64,000 nt of DNA from Odiellus spinosus. Taxonomy: Eukaryota; Arthropoda; Arachnida; Opiliones; Phalangiidae. The translations under genes and the position numbers were made by a program. This document shows, piece by piece, positions 32,915 to 44,300 of this stretch. Position 1 is the first letter of the stretch, and the number at the start of each line of letters is the position of its first letter. The notes beneath the pieces were generated by a model that saw only the letters and a list, made by a program, of their open reading frames with translations, was not told where the DNA came from and ran no database searches. The stretch is from assembly GCA_963920705.1 (NCBI GenBank), contig CAWUCO010000272.1:1-64000 (forward strand), read 5' to 3'.

Positions 32915-34270
32915 ATGAAAACTACTGTCATTATTCCTGCAAATGTTGTTTCTGAAACCAGTTTCTCGCCCTGCGTTGAAAATCCGTCTTCTGAAAACGT
33001 GATTTCCAAAATCTGTTCGTCACCCATGAAAAACAATGAATCGGGTCAAGATAACCCAGATAATATATCAAGGAGGAATTTATCTACCAATCCCAGCTTA
33101 CCTTATTACCGTCATGACCTTGTAAACCTGCTAGAAGCCACTAATAGAAATGAATATGATCCAGCTGTATTAAATGATTATTTTTCGTTTGCTTGTGATG
33201 AGAGTAGCAATGAAATAGAAACTGGAGTTACACTACCCGAAGTGGAATCAACTCTAATCTCAGTCAAGGACATTTTAACTGACCTATCATCGCAATTGAC
33301 AAATTCAGATACATCAAAGTTCAATATCAACCGTCGAAATGTTTTAGATGGGGCCTTAAGAGGTTTCAAACGAAGTTCATATGACCCCAAGAAAAATATG
33401 TCTGTCTGCTTCACAGATGGCTTTAAAAATAAGGAAGGAGCGGTCGACTTAGGTGGCCCGAAACGAGAATTTCTTCGGTTGTTATTAAAAGACATCTTTT
33501 CGTCACCCATATTTGAAGGACCTGATGATGAAAAATATCTTACTTTGAATAAAAAAGCATCTGACGAGGATTTTTATTTCTACGCTGGACTTGCTGTTTC
33601 AGTTTCAGCAATTCATGGTGGCCCCGTTCCAATGTGTTTCTCCGATCTCGTGTATGAAATGATTTCTTCACCAAACCAAAGCTGCCAGCCACAAATTAAA
33701 GATGTTTCTCATTCAGAAACATTACAAGAACTTCAGGCTGCTGCGGATAAACTGTCTGACCTTCGATCAATATCTGGCACCCTAAAACCAATCTTGAAGC
33801 TGGAAGACAAAACCAGAATAATAGACGAAATATGTTATTTTTGCGTAATTGGAAGAATAAGGGATGTAGCAAAGCGTTTTTGTGAAGGCCTAGAAACTCT
33901 AGGTCTTCTTAAGCAAATTCAGAAATACCCTAAGCTCTTTAAACCTCTATTTACTAAGCCGGATATTCCCTCAAAACTAACAGCTGAATATTTTGAAGGG
34001 ATGTTTGAAGGTAAAGATTATTCACCACAAGGAAGTAATGCTTATGAACTAGAAAACAAGGCAGTAGGTTATCTTCAAGATAACCAAGAAGGAGCAGCTG
34101 CTGTATCTTTGGAAAATATATTAGTTTTTATAACCGGGGCAGATAGAGAACCACCTCTTGGATTTTGCCCACCACCATCTATTAGATTCAAGGAGAATGA
34201 CTTAAAAAAGTATCCAATGCCTACAGCAAATGCGTGTGGCATGATATTGTATTTACCAATTTGCCAATAG
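32915..34270 (+). CDS. HECT-domain E3 ubiquitin ligase-like protein (G2E3-like), truncated
   Basis: From the ATG at 32915 the frame runs 451 codons to TAG at 34268. An upstream in-frame extension to 32840 has a poly-F start and is less credible. The N-terminal ~130 residues are low-complexity and Ser/Asn-rich. The rest resembles a HECT domain of the multi-copy 'G2/M phase-specific E3 ligase-like' group: DLGGPKREF in the N-lobe, VFITGADREPPLGF, and the C-lobe active-site region PTANACG, whose Cys would form the ubiquitin thioester (10 residues before the stop). The stop falls within the C-lobe; the same frame continues with 23 codons typical of a HECT C-terminus (ends EGFGFA) to TAG at about 34337. 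It is therefore either a recent pseudogene, a readthrough product, or a spliced gene. Host or transposon origin is undecided. Confidence 0.7.
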   Translation: MKTTVIIPANVVSETSFSPCVENPSSENVISKICSSPMKNNESGQDNPDNISRRNLSTNPSLPYYRHDLVNLLEATNRNEYDPAVLNDYFSFACDESSNEIETGVTLPEVESTLISVKDILTDLSSQLTNSDTSKFNINRRNVLDGALRGFKRSSYDPKKNMSVCFTDGFKNKEGAVDLGGPKREFLRLLLKDIFSSPIFEGPDDEKYLTLNKKASDEDFYFYAGLAVSVSAIHGGPVPMCFSDLVYEMISSPNQSCQPQIKDVSHSETLQELQAAADKLSDLRSISGTLKPILKLEDKTRIIDEICYFCVIGRIRDVAKRFCEGLETLGLLKQIQKYPKLFKPLFTKPDIPSKLTAEYFEGMFEGKDYSPQGSNAYELENKAVGYLQDNQEGAAAVSLENILVFITGADREPPLGFCPPPSIRFKENDLKKYPMPTANACGMILYLPICQ

Positions 34271-34374
34271 ACATATGAAGATTTCAAGCATTTTGCTGAT
34301 TATGCTTTTGCAAACACTGAAGGATTTGGCTTTGCTTAGTTAATCTGAAAGGCAACCAAAATGTAAGTTAGCTT

Positions 34375-34918
34375 TTAAACTAGACACGTAACCTACCTTC
34401 TTTGTGCTTTGTCAAATTGATTTCGCGCCAAGCTCGAAAATTTAATCCCAAGAAATTGAAAATATTCTCGAGGTGGTTTTTACACAAATATGACGTCAGT
34501 AATTCTTTTCATCTAATTATGCTTCCATGGAATAATTAAAAAAATGGGCTTTCTCAATGAGGAAAATATCTTCGAATTTGTTCAAAATGGTTCAAATTGG
34601 AAAATACCAACAGAACTCGACCAAATATAAAATAAACTATATTTAACATGAAGTGGCCCGTAATGGAAAACGTCTTTGTCCACTTCCGTTGAGTTTGGAT
34701 TTTCTCATTTGGTCTAATTCCGTTGAAAAGTACCAATTTTGGAGAAGATATTTCCCTCAATTTTTTTTTATTGGAGAACATTGAGACGAAAAGTATTACT
34801 GAAGTCACGCGTATGTAAAATTAACTTTTGGAATATTTTCAATTTCTTGTGATTAAATTATCAAGTTTTGTGAGAGATCAATTCGACGAGGCTCGAAACA
34901 AGTCAGGTTACATGTCTA
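34375..34918. mobile_element. Foldback element (~540 bp)
   Basis: Imperfect inverted arms run from 'agacacgtaacct' at the left to 'aggttacatgtct' at the right. Inner pairs include 'caagaaattgaaaatatt' with 'aatattttcaatttcttg'. The centre is near 34650. No coding potential. Confidence 0.75.
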
Positions 34919-35397
34919 TTTTAATATCCAAGAGTCTCGAAAATTTAAATTAAAACAGTGTGTGGGTGGGTTTTAAGTCGAACAATCGCAGCACGTTTTA
35001 ATAGCAATTCTTTGGATATGAAAAGCATTTAAAGTAAATATGTTATTTTATAAAAAAAATTTAGTACAAAGTCTAAAAGATAATAATAATAATGTTACTA
35101 AATTTTCCTTTAAAACAGTATGAGGTAGTAAAAGTCAAACACTGATCTCATTTAATCATAAATTAAATCTGAAGTTTAGATGTTATTTTTTTACAAATTT
35201 TTACTCTAATAAAAATGACCGCATTATTTCTTCAGTTTCACTTCGTTTGTAGGCAAACCTCCGCGTAGTGGTGTAAGCTACTATATTGTACTTCGCTGTA
35301 GTCGTAGAATGTGGAAAACAATGCGAAAATAAAATAGATTGGCAGAACTTTCTGTATTAAGTACTTACACAAAAAAGGGCGCGATTTTAAATTCCTA
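34919..35397. other. AT-rich spacer
   Basis: Nothing recognised. Confidence 0.4.
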
Positions 35398-35695
35398 TAT
35401 GTATGATGTCGTGCTCATCTTGTTCTTCTACAAATACAAATGCACTATATTTCAGAAAAGCTACTGCACTGACAGAAAATGGTGGATTTACCGTCAACAT
35501 AATTGTACTGTAAGTAAAACACTTCTACAGGTGCTTTCAGGGTTTAATTTTCTATGAACCCCTGTAGAAGTTTTCTACTTGAAATGCAATTATGTTGACG
35601 GAAAAGACGTATTTCCTATCAGTGAGTAAATTTTTCCCATAGAGTGCGTTTTTAGTTGTGGAACATTTAACAAGATGAGTACGACATCATAAATA
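35398..35695. mobile_element. Foldback element (~300 bp)
   Basis: The outer arm 'tatgatgtcgtgctcatcttgtt' type block (35401-35425) is inverted at about 35671-35693. Inner arms 'ccgtcaacataatt' and 'cacttctacagg' are inverted at 'aattatgttgacgg' and 'cctgtagaag'. Confidence 0.8.
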
Positions 35696-35860
35696 TCGAT
35701 ATCTCATGAAGCATTTCTAAAGGTGAGGAAATTTTATATATTTTTAAACATCAGCACCGTTTACTTCTCGAATTATTTGGAACATATTCTCCGTAAATGC
35801 CTCTGAGAGAGGGAGCCAATAGTTTATGCAGGTATTTGCACCCTTTTTAAGATACGTTAA

Positions 35861-36099
35861 TGTTGAGGTCTGATATAATTACGACATTAAATGAACTAAG
35901 TAACAAACTTGTATTTATTCAGAAATATAATAGAAGTTAAAACATTGATTATTAAAACATGAACTAACCCGTTATTACAAGATGGACGAGTATTTATACA
36001 GAAAAATAGGTGCAAGAAAAAAAAAACTACCAACGTAACATAAAAAAAACCAATATATACAAATGTTTTTTTTTTCTCATTTTATCGTTTACTTCAACA
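35861..36099 (-). repeat. Copia 3' LTR
   Basis: TG...CA ends on either strand. The gag-pol stop codon (36094-36096) lies a few bases inside it. Confidence 0.93.
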
Positions 36100-39000
36100 C
36101 TCGCCCTCGATAAACAAGTCTTCGAATCGATGTAAATTTAATCTTTCGCGAAGACGAGAAAAAACTTCGTTGTTTAACGGTTTGGTTAGGATATCGGCTA
36201 GCTGATCACAACTTGGTACGAATGTAACATCAATTTTTCCGTCATGAACTAGATCTCGAACATAGTATTGACGGACGCTTATATGTTTGGTTCGACGATG
36301 GAACTCTGGATTCCGAATAAGCTTGATCGTGCCGGCATTGTCTATACGCAAAATTGGTACATCATTGACACCTTTGATACCAATGGCTTCTCTGAGGCTA
36401 TCTACCCAAACAACATCTTTCGCAGCTTCGGTTGCTGCAACGAGTTCAGCTTCAGTAGTGGAAAGTGCTACTGACTGCTGTTTGCGGCTAGCCCAGATGA
36501 CTGGAGTCGAACCCAACATACAAATAATACCAGACGTAGAGCGTCTCGTTTTTCCACAACCCGCATAGTCAGCGTCACTATATGGGTTAATTGTTGGTAC
36601 GTCGTCTGCTTCGAATCTCAGGCCAAAACTTGTTGTTCCCTTTAAGTATCGAAAGATTCGCTTGACTGCATTCCAGTCTGCCATGGTAGGTTTTGCCATT
36701 GCTTGTGATGCCCGATTTACAGCAAATTCGATATCTGGTCGTGTGCCCAAAGCTGCATATCTGAGACTTCCAATAGCGGAGCAGTAGATTTGGGTTGAAC
36801 TAAACTCAGTTTCGTCTTCGTTAATGGAATCAAGTGCGATAGCAGGAGTTTTTGCTGGTTTGCAATCGTACATATTAAATCGTTTTAAAATTTTTTCGAT
36901 GTAAGCAGTCTGATGAACGAAAATTGAACCGTTGTATGTAAGGTCAATCTTGAGACCCAAATACGTGGATACTAATCCCGTCGTGATTTCGAACTCCGTA
37001 TTAAAGCTGTGGAAAAACCAAGTAATAGCATCTTCTGTATTTCCAGCTATCAGGCCATCGTCAACATAGAGCACGATGATTAAAAACATATTTTCTCTTG
37101 TCAGTACATAAAGGCAACGATCTCCATCTGCTGGCTTGAAACCGTAATTATGTAGTATCAGGTCAACCCGCTCATTCCAACAGCGTGGTGACTGCTTCAA
37201 CCCGTAGAGGCTTTTTTTCAATTTCCAGACTTTTCCACTGTCGTCTTCAAAACCGGACGGCTGACGCATGTAGATTTCTTCGGATAAGTTCCCATAGAGA
37301 AATGCGGTCTTCACATCAAATTGTTCCAATTTAAGTTGTTTTTGGGCTACAACGCTAAGAAAAATGCGAACGGTTTCAAAACGAGCCACCGGAGCAAAGG
37401 TTTCCTCGTAGTCAATGCCTTCCCGTTGGGTATAGCCTTTAGCTACAAGTCGTGCCTTATGCATAATCGTCGTACCATCCTCAGCGTGTTTAGTTCGGAA
37501 CACCCAACGATTACCAATTATCTTCCTCCCTGGAGGCGTATCAACAAGTTCGTATACTTCGTGCTTTTCCATAGCTGTCAACTCCTGTTGCATTGCGCTC
37601 TCCCATTTATCGCGTTCAGAACTTGTACGTGCTTCTTCTACAGTTTCCGGTAATACATCGTAAACCATAAAGGCCTTGTTGGGTAACGGACAGCCAAAGC
37701 AAGAGCGTGGTTTAAGTAAGGATCGATCGCGAAGAATAGGCCCGGTAGGTAAATCTTGTTTTGATTCAACGTCTTTGGGTTGGGACTCAGATTTGGTATC
37801 ACTGCTTTCCTTAGTGATTGTAATGTCAGTTTCTTCGGCCTTCGTTTGCTGGATAACTTCCGCATTCTTATTTGATATTTGCTCGCCCTGGTTCACGACA
37901 TCTTCAGCAACATGCGGTGATATATCGAAGACGCATTTTTCTGGATTGAATCTTACGTCTCGTGATCGAATAACATCATTAAGCTCTGGGATATAGATCC
38001 GATATCCATCGGCGTTGTCTTCGTATCCAACAAGAACTCCCTTGTACGCCTTTTTCGCCAACTTGTTTCTTTTCGGCTTTGGAATATGGACAAAACATTC
38101 CGTCCCAAAAATTCGAATATGGTGTATTGACGGAGTTTCTCTTCCTGTCCATAATTCATATGGCGACTTGCCAGGAACACGTGTAGGAGCTGTTCTGTTA
38201 AGAATGTAAACCGCCGTGTTTACAGCTTCGGCGCAGAGCTTAGCTGGTAGGTTCGGTTTGGAATGTAACATTGCTCTAACAGACTCCATAATGGTGCGGT
38301 TCTCTCTCTCGGCAGTTCCATTTTGCTCAGGCGTGTAGGGCATCGAAGTTCGATGTTTCAATCCAGCTTCTTGAGTCGTCCAATGGCGAAACGCGTCATT
38401 TACGTATTCAGTTCCATTATCAGTGACAAGTTCTCGAACGGTATGGTCATGATTTTTGCACATAGCTAGAAAGTCCTTGAACCGATCCACAACTTCAGTC
38501 TTCCTGGTCAGAAAATAAACGACTCTGATACCCGAGTATTCGTCCTTGAATAGAAGAAAATACTGCTTGCCCTTCATGGATAACGTTGGCGACGGTCCCC
38601 AAAGGTCCGAATGAATACGTTCGCCTGGTTTGGTTGCTTTCTCCACTCTTGTGCCAAAGCTATGACGATTCATTTTTCCAAAAACGCAACCATCGCAAAA
38701 CTGATCTGTTATTTCTTCGATTATTTCATAACCGAGACTCTTCAGTGTCGTAGAAACGTGACGCTTGTCTTGGTGTCCGAGTCGTTCATGCCATATCTGA
38801 AGATTAGCTTTTTTGTTATTTCTGGTATCTTCAACCAGATGCGCAGAGTTTTCTGGCGTTTCTACCATGAGATCCAAACGAAATAGGGCTTCAACTTTTC
38901 CTGGGATTCGAAGCTGTTTTCTCCCTTTGACATTTTCATACAAGCCACAGGAATTAGCCGTAGCAACAAACTCCAATTGCTGATTTCTCTTCATGGCGCT

Positions 39001-40161
39001 TCTCAATGAAAAAACATTGCATGCGAACCCGGTGATGTACCAAACATTGTGAATGACTTCACGATACTTCTTCTTGCCAATATAAAGCATAACGGCTATG
39101 TCTCCTTCCCCATCAGCGGTCATCTGTTCCTTGTTTCCGACTTGAAGTGACGCCGGAGAATCAAATTTTCGGAAACGAATGAACTTGCTTGCGTCATTAG
39201 TTATGTGCTGTGTAGCTCCAGAGTCGAAGTACCAATTTGTTTCTGAGGTACTACTCGCAACTAGACCATCCGCTGTGAATAAACCTCCGCCATTCATATG
39301 AGTCCCTTCAGCACCTTTACGACCTGATGGTAAATGGTCCTGAGCCCCATTCTTTCCAAATGTCCTTCTTGGCTGAGTACATTCTTGATAAAAATGACCA
39401 GGGTCACCGCAATTAAAACATCTCTTCTGACGTTTTCTGATGTAAGACTTCTTCTTCCTGTCAGTTGTACTGGACGTCTGTGTGCTAGAGATTCCTCTTC
39501 GAGCGACTAACCCTGATGATTCATCAAAAGTACCGCCGTCCCGCGTTGCACGGCCAATTAGAAGTCGTTCCAGTTCAGCGACGGTTTGTTTTTCTTCCGG
39601 TAAAGTGTCCCAAAGCATTCCAAACTCTCTATATTCGTCCTGTGGCAACGATTCAAAGATGCAAGCGATGAGTATACAGTCGTCAAACGAAACGTCCTTT
39701 TCTTTCTTGGCCGTTGTGAGGATATCTGCCCATAAAGACCTCATTTGAGCCAAGTGAGTTGCCATGTCGACATCAACGGATTTCGTGCTTCTCATTAGTT
39801 GTGCCAAAAGCTTCCTAAGACGGTTCGCTGATTTCTGTTCAAAAATTTCCAACAGTTTATCCCACATGTCTTTAGGCTCATCGCAATTCGTAATCATATT
39901 TTGAACCTTGTTGGCGAGTGCTGACCAAATAACAGTTCTGGCGGTACTGAATGCTACTCGAAACTTCTTTTTTTTTAAAACATACGAAGTTAATGCTGTA
40001 ACTGCTGCCTCTGCTGCTGGAGGAGTTGGTTCGACCCATTCGCCGGTAACAATTTCAAAGACGTCTCGCATGGTGAGAACGTCGACCACTTGTCGCTTCC
40101 AGCTCCGCCAATTTTCATGGCCAGTCAGTTTTTCAATGTCATGTCGTAATAATCCTTCCAT
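36094..40161 (-). CDS. Ty1/copia Gag-Pol polyprotein
   Basis: 1355 codons from the ATG at 40161, which I prefer to an upstream in-frame ATG at 40209 because copia Gag proteins begin with a short segment before a 'L.G..NW..W' motif ([10 protein letters not shown]). Gag (UBN2-like) covers about the first 230 residues. Then come a CCHC knuckle ([14 protein letters not shown]), an aspartic protease (FDSGATQHI), an integrase with H-H-C-C zinc motif and VTDNGTEY plus the downstream E in NGTAEREN, a reverse transcriptase with YVDDGLIAG, and RNase H ending with SDADYAG and TKHISVR motifs. The order protease-integrase-RT-RNase H is diagnostic of copia. No breaks were seen; the copy may be active. Confidence 0.94.
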   Translation of the reverse strand: MEGLLRHDIEKLTGHENWRSWKRQVVDVLTMRDVFEIVTGEWVEPTPPAAEAAVTALTSYVLKKKKFRVAFSTARTVIWSALANKVQNMITNCDEPKDMWDKLLEIFEQKSANRLRKLLAQLMRSTKSVDVDMATHLAQMRSLWADILTTAKKEKDVSFDDCILIACIFESLPQDEYREFGMLWDTLPEEKQTVAELERLLIGRATRDGGTFDESSGLVARRGISSTQTSSTTDRKKKSYIRKRQKRCFNCGDPGHFYQECTQPRRTFGKNGAQDHLPSGRKGAEGTHMNGGGLFTADGLVASSTSETNWYFDSGATQHITNDASKFIRFRKFDSPASLQVGNKEQMTADGEGDIAVMLYIGKKKYREVIHNVWYITGFACNVFSLRSAMKRNQQLEFVATANSCGLYENVKGRKQLRIPGKVEALFRLDLMVETPENSAHLVEDTRNNKKANLQIWHERLGHQDKRHVSTTLKSLGYEIIEEITDQFCDGCVFGKMNRHSFGTRVEKATKPGERIHSDLWGPSPTLSMKGKQYFLLFKDEYSGIRVVYFLTRKTEVVDRFKDFLAMCKNHDHTVRELVTDNGTEYVNDAFRHWTTQEAGLKHRTSMPYTPEQNGTAERENRTIMESVRAMLHSKPNLPAKLCAEAVNTAVYILNRTAPTRVPGKSPYELWTGRETPSIHHIRIFGTECFVHIPKPKRNKLAKKAYKGVLVGYEDNADGYRIYIPELNDVIRSRDVRFNPEKCVFDISPHVAEDVVNQGEQISNKNAEVIQQTKAEETDITITKESSDTKSESQPKDVESKQDLPTGPILRDRSLLKPRSCFGCPLPNKAFMVYDVLPETVEEARTSSERDKWESAMQQELTAMEKHEVYELVDTPPGRKIIGNRWVFRTKHAEDGTTIMHKARLVAKGYTQREGIDYEETFAPVARFETVRIFLSVVAQKQLKLEQFDVKTAFLYGNLSEEIYMRQPSGFEDDSGKVWKLKKSLYGLKQSPRCWNERVDLILHNYGFKPADGDRCLYVLTRENMFLIIVLYVDDGLIAGNTEDAITWFFHSFNTEFEITTGLVSTYLGLKIDLTYNGSIFVHQTAYIEKILKRFNMYDCKPAKTPAIALDSINEDETEFSSTQIYCSAIGSLRYAALGTRPDIEFAVNRASQAMAKPTMADWNAVKRIFRYLKGTTSFGLRFEADDVPTINPYSDADYAGCGKTRRSTSGIICMLGSTPVIWASRKQQSVALSTTEAELVAATEAAKDVVWVDSLREAIGIKGVNDVPILRIDNAGTIKLIRNPEFHRRTKHISVRQYYVRDLVHDGKIDVTFVPSCDQLADILTKPLNNEVFSRLRERLNLHRFEDLFIEGEC

Positions 40162-40252
40162 TGCAGAACAGGATATTGTAAATATACAAGTATCACAACC
40201 AGGATGCAATCAGGGTAATATCAGGATACAGAACAGGATGTTTTTGCGCAGC

Positions 40253-40274
40253 GAAGCGTGCTGGTCCCATAACC
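40253..40274 (-). promoter_or_regulatory. Copia primer-binding site for internal tRNA-iMet
   Basis: It directly abuts the 5' LTR. The plus strand reads as the D-stem/anticodon part of insect initiator tRNA-Met (ends ...CCCATAACC), 22 nt with one mismatch by recollection. Drosophila copia is known to be primed by a 5' half-fragment of this tRNA rather than its CCA end. Confidence 0.75.
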
Positions 40275-40515
40275 TGTTGAGGTCTGATATAATTACGACA
40301 TTAAATGAACTAAGTAACAAACTTGTATTTATTCAGAAATATAATAGAAGTTAAAACATTGATTATTAAAACATGAACTAACCCGTTATTACAAGATGGA
40401 CGAGTATTTATACAGAAAAATAGGTGCAAGAAAAAAAAACTACCAACGTAACATAAAAAAAACCAATATATACAAATGTTTTTTTTTTTTTCTCATTTTA
40501 TCGTTTACTTCAACA
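40275..40515 (-). repeat. Copia 5' LTR
   Basis: Same as 35861-36099 apart from homopolymer lengths (A8 versus A9, T12 versus T9). Confidence 0.93.
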
Positions 40516-40520
40516 GTTAA

Positions 40521-42183
40521 AAATATGATCTTTGGTCAAAAAAATATTTAAATTTGTTTACTTCGATCCTATTTTTATGAAACTCATCAAATTTTTACGT
40601 GGAGTCAAGTACAAGTTTCAAATACTTTGACACAAGAAACTCGTAATTATTCTACTAGGGTAGAAGCTGTCCCCTGGTGGCAGTTATGGAAACAATATAT
40701 ATAATTGTAGATTCTACGCAATATGTATACATTGGATTATAATTTTGCGCCAAAATGATCAATTTGAAAATGGAGAGCTAAACAATGGAAATTTACATTG
40801 TAAATTTCCAGCTTTTCACTCCATTGACAATGCCTAACACATAGTCACAATGTATTTGGTAAATATGAGTGACGTTTAAAGGGCGGAGAAACTGGTTAAT
40901 CCTAGGGTGGAAATGGAAGGATGGCTTAAAACTTTCTAAAAGTAGTAATTCTAATTAGATAATTTATTCTTGGTGAATTTCAATCTGTGCGAGAAATAGT
41001 GAAAAGCTGTAACCTAAAGATTTCCATTTAAATTGAAGGGAAAAAATTGAGCAGTACATAATTCGAGAATAAGACACTTGAGTTTTTTTGCACTTAATGG
41101 CTCAATTAAACATGGCAAGTGGAAGAGGTTGACCATCCAACTAGTCAACAAGAGAAAAAGCATATAATGTGAGAGAACGAGCAAAAATCAACTGTATGCT
41201 ATATAGTAGCTGCATGGAACCATATAGGGATGACGTAGTATTGCTGGCTCTTTATGACCAAGATTGCTTCATCGGTTGTCGTAACAGAAAAATGTATTTT
41301 AGAATCAGATTGTTTAATCATTTTTATGAAGAGAGACAGAGAAAATATCTTGACGTGGCCCAAGAAAAGTGACAAATGTAACGTTCCCTTGAGCTGTATA
41401 TTGTGTTAAGTAGCAGACCCTTCATTAATTTGCAGAAAGTCAAAGTTTTCACCAAAAGATTTAAAAATGGTAATTACCTTAAAAAAAAATTGCGCATATT
41501 CTTCTGTATACATTATAATATATATATGCAAAAAACTAAAAAAAAAAAAAATTACTTTGATCTTTTGAAAAAAAACTCCTCTTAGGACCCAAATAACTAT
41601 ATCAATATTAATTTATTCTGAAAGCCCTTGCCAAAAGTTGTTGAAAAATGTCCATTTTCCAAAAATTCAATTTGCACCATTTTGACTGCGGGCCATAGAA
41701 GGGACCCCCCGAAAAATATTTTTTGAGTTTAGGCGTCAATTACGGAAGATCTATTCATCGTAGATTTTAGAATTTTATACCATCGTGTTCGTCGCTTCAT
41801 TTTATATAAGGCGTTTAATTTGCGAATGTGTAGCTTAATTCAAAATTTAAATATTAAAACTTTTCTGAAAGCTACCGAAAAGGGCAACGGCGAAAAGCGA
41901 AAATCAAGCTTTTTTTTTTCAAATCGTTGTAAAAGACGATCTAATCAAAATATGTGGCCAATACTTTGGATAACCAATTATTTTGGGTCTCTTAACATTT
42001 GTGGATAGTTTCATAAAAATGGTGTCATGACTGGTCGATTTCCCATGGAATGGCCCATATGTCTTTTCTGTTAAGTGTCGCGTATTTGTTCGAAGTGTTG
42101 TTTTTACTTTAAATAGACTGCAAGATTTTTATTTTCCCTTTGTGATTAATATTTTTTCCTACATTAAACAACACTCTTTTTAG
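40521..42183. other. Non-coding; possible intron of the TTC25-like gene
   Basis: No exon resembling the N-terminus of TTC25 was recognised, although an upstream exon is required. It ends in a polypyrimidine tract and AG at 42182-42183. Small ORFs have no support. Confidence 0.4.
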
Positions 42184-42525
42184 GCTTTGTCTATGCAGCC
42201 ACACAGTTCAACATGCTACCTAGCTCGTGCAAAATGTTACTTAGAATCTGGAGATGCAAAAAGGGCTTTAGAGGACGCGAATATAGTTTTAGGTGCGGAT
42301 CCCGGATCTCCAAAGGCAAGTACAAACGCATTATATTCTGGATATTAGGCTATATCATTAATTAATTACAGGCTCTAAGATTGATGGCCGAATGTTACTA
42401 TCAATTAGGGAACTTCGAAGCCGCGCTGTTGCATTACCACAGAGCAGCGGCTATCCGGCCCGGGGACGAGAAATACGTTCTTGGCGTAGCAAAATGCAAA
42501 CGCGCCATATGTAACGCTGTTGGAA
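42184..42525 (+). CDS. TTC25: TTC25/ODAD4-like TPR protein, two internal exons (partial)
   Basis: Exon 42184-42315 (44 codons, phase 0) joins exon 42372-42525 across a 56-bp intron. Together they give about 95 residues with two TPR helices pairs: motifs YLARAKCYLESGD, ALEDA, AECYYQLGNFEAALLHYHRA, IRPGDE and AICNAVGS. This aligns with residues about 40-130 of the vertebrate outer-dynein-arm docking protein TTC25 (CLVARSKC, GDFEFALVFYHRG, AINNSVGS by recollection). That protein helps anchor outer dynein arms on motile-cilium or sperm axonemes. The intron uses a GC donor (AAAG|GCAAGT); the nearby GT would shift the frame. Exon 2 ends at a GTACGT donor in phase 1. First and later exons were not found, so this may be a gene fragment or have very long introns. 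Confidence 0.7.
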
Positions 42526-43164
42526 GTACGTCACGCAAATGTTTTTTTAATATATTTATAAACCATGGTAAATTAGATGTAAGAAAAAAGAATGAGACTA
42601 ATTTCAGGGGTGTATTAGACATAGTTATGGACAATACCCATCTCTGGATAAACTTTGCGCTTTAAAAGCCTTGGGAGAATTTTCTTTAGTAAATTGTTAA
42701 CCCACCTTGCCAAGCGAAATAATTTTGAGAAAAGAACTGAAAATACCATACGCTCTTCAAACGCTAGAGCGAAAGTTTTTTTAAGATAAAAAACTAATAG
42801 CAAAAATTACATACAATAAAGAAATCATACAAATAAACAAGTTGGGAAGCCAAAACTGACCTCCCCGACTACGACGTAACCTAACCCAGGGAACACGTAC
42901 AACTGGAAGGTTCGTGTAACCTTATAACTACGGTCGCCCAAACATCTTCCGTTGCTGGCGCCGATGCACTACTGCCCATTTTACTCGCGAATCCAAATGA
43001 TGTTAGGTGATTTTTTGTCCGTATATTAAGGCTTTTTACTTATTTTCAATTTATTCAGTTTGTATGGAGAAATGCTTGTGTTATCGTGCACGACCGTAAT
43101 TATTTGTGAAGCGTGTTTAAGCGTACTATAATTTAAACTTACAAGGTGTTTATCGCCGATTTTG
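42526..43164. other. Downstream intron or spacer
   Basis: A frame from about 42625 reads YGQYPSLDKL... for about 24 codons and could be relict coding text, but no exon joins in phase. Nothing else is recognised. Confidence 0.3.
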
Positions 43165-43603
43165 TCAAAAGTCTGCTATAATGTAGACCTATATAAGACA
43201 TGAAAATCCCCGAAAGGAGACGACGCACTACCCAGTTGTTTGGCCATGGCAACCGAAAACGTTTTTGGCCATTTCAATCGAAAAAATCTCAATTGAAAAA
43301 AGCATGGGATTTTCTCGGTTTCACAGAAACAGTTTCAAAATTTTCAAATTGTTTCGAAATTGTCTAATGGGCAATATGGTTTGTATCTACGTAAAATTAA
43401 TCAAGTTTGGGTAAATTGGGACTTTGTTGGGGTAAAATTGGCTTCATTTTTGGGAAAAATATTGAAAAGAAATTTCGTTTTTTCCACGAAGGTGCTTAAT
43501 GGGTAAAAACGTTTTCGGCTGCCATGGCCAAACTAATGGGTAGTGCGTCGTCTCCTTTTGGGGATTTTCATATTATACATAGGTCTACATTATAGCAGAC
43601 TAC
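43165..43603. mobile_element. Foldback element (~440 bp)
   Basis: Arms of about 95 bp: 'agtctgctataatgtagacc', 'gaaaatcccc.aaaggagacg', 'acgcactaccca' and 'ttggccatggca.ccgaaaa' occur at the left and inverted at the right (43507-43603). Confidence 0.85.
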
Positions 43604-44300
43604 CTTGGGTAGTCTCCTGGGGTGCTATTCTGAGGCGTTCGTTCAAGCTTCCGAACGAACGCGATTTCGAAAGCGCCGTAACCAACATTTTTTACGGAAC
43701 CAAAAAGTAGCGATTCTAAGCGCCCCTTTCCCTCCTTTCGGTATCTCTTCGTTCGGTGGAGAAGAGATCGCGCCTTGCGGTACGGGGATGTAGGAAGATT
43801 TTTTTCCTCCTACACGAGGCGAGTGCCTTTGATCACGTGAAAAGTCACAAGGACCAATGGCGATAAAGGACGCTTTGTAGCAGAACAATATAATCATCAT
43901 TCTCAAGATATTTTTGCTTTTAGTCGTGTGATTTGTATAATTAGAATTTGTTATCACTTTTTTCATTTTTTAATTATTATTATTATTATTATTGACAATC
44001 AAGTACAAATTTTTTGGTAAGTTTTTGACTATATTTGTGTTGATCTTATATTATAGTATTTACATAGATTCTAGTGGAGAGGCTGCATTTTTAAAGGTAA
44101 GCCTCGGTCACAACATTCAACAAAATATTTTTTATTATAAACTCATTAGTACAATATACTATATGTTTATATTTTATAAAATGTTTTGTCAACCGCTTCA
44201 AATTGGCACGCTTTAAAGCTCTTTTATCAAAGTTATTTTCCATTGTATATTCGCTATTTAAAATGATTTAATTTAGCCTTTTTTAGCGAAAATTGAAAGC
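43604..44300. other. Spacer upstream of the Myb/SANT-like gene
   Basis: It contains a hairpin 'gcgttcgttc..gaacgaacgc' at about 43637-43664 and an (ATT)n tract near 43974-43993. No gene. Confidence 0.4.

Larger units (their letters stand above)
35861..40515 (-). mobile_element. Ty1/copia LTR retrotransposon, recent insertion
   Basis: LTRs at 35861-36099 (239 bp) and 40275-40515 (241 bp) differ only in the length of A and T runs as far as I can see. They are flanked by the perfect 5-bp duplication GTTAA (35856-35860 and 40516-40520). The element is on the minus strand with one long Gag-Pol ORF that stops inside the 3' LTR. Confidence 0.95.

Noticed and set aside
42381..42665. 94-residue ORF read straight through exon 2
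   Set aside because: The end of the frame runs past a GTACGT donor into intron sequence; only 42372-42525 is supported as coding.
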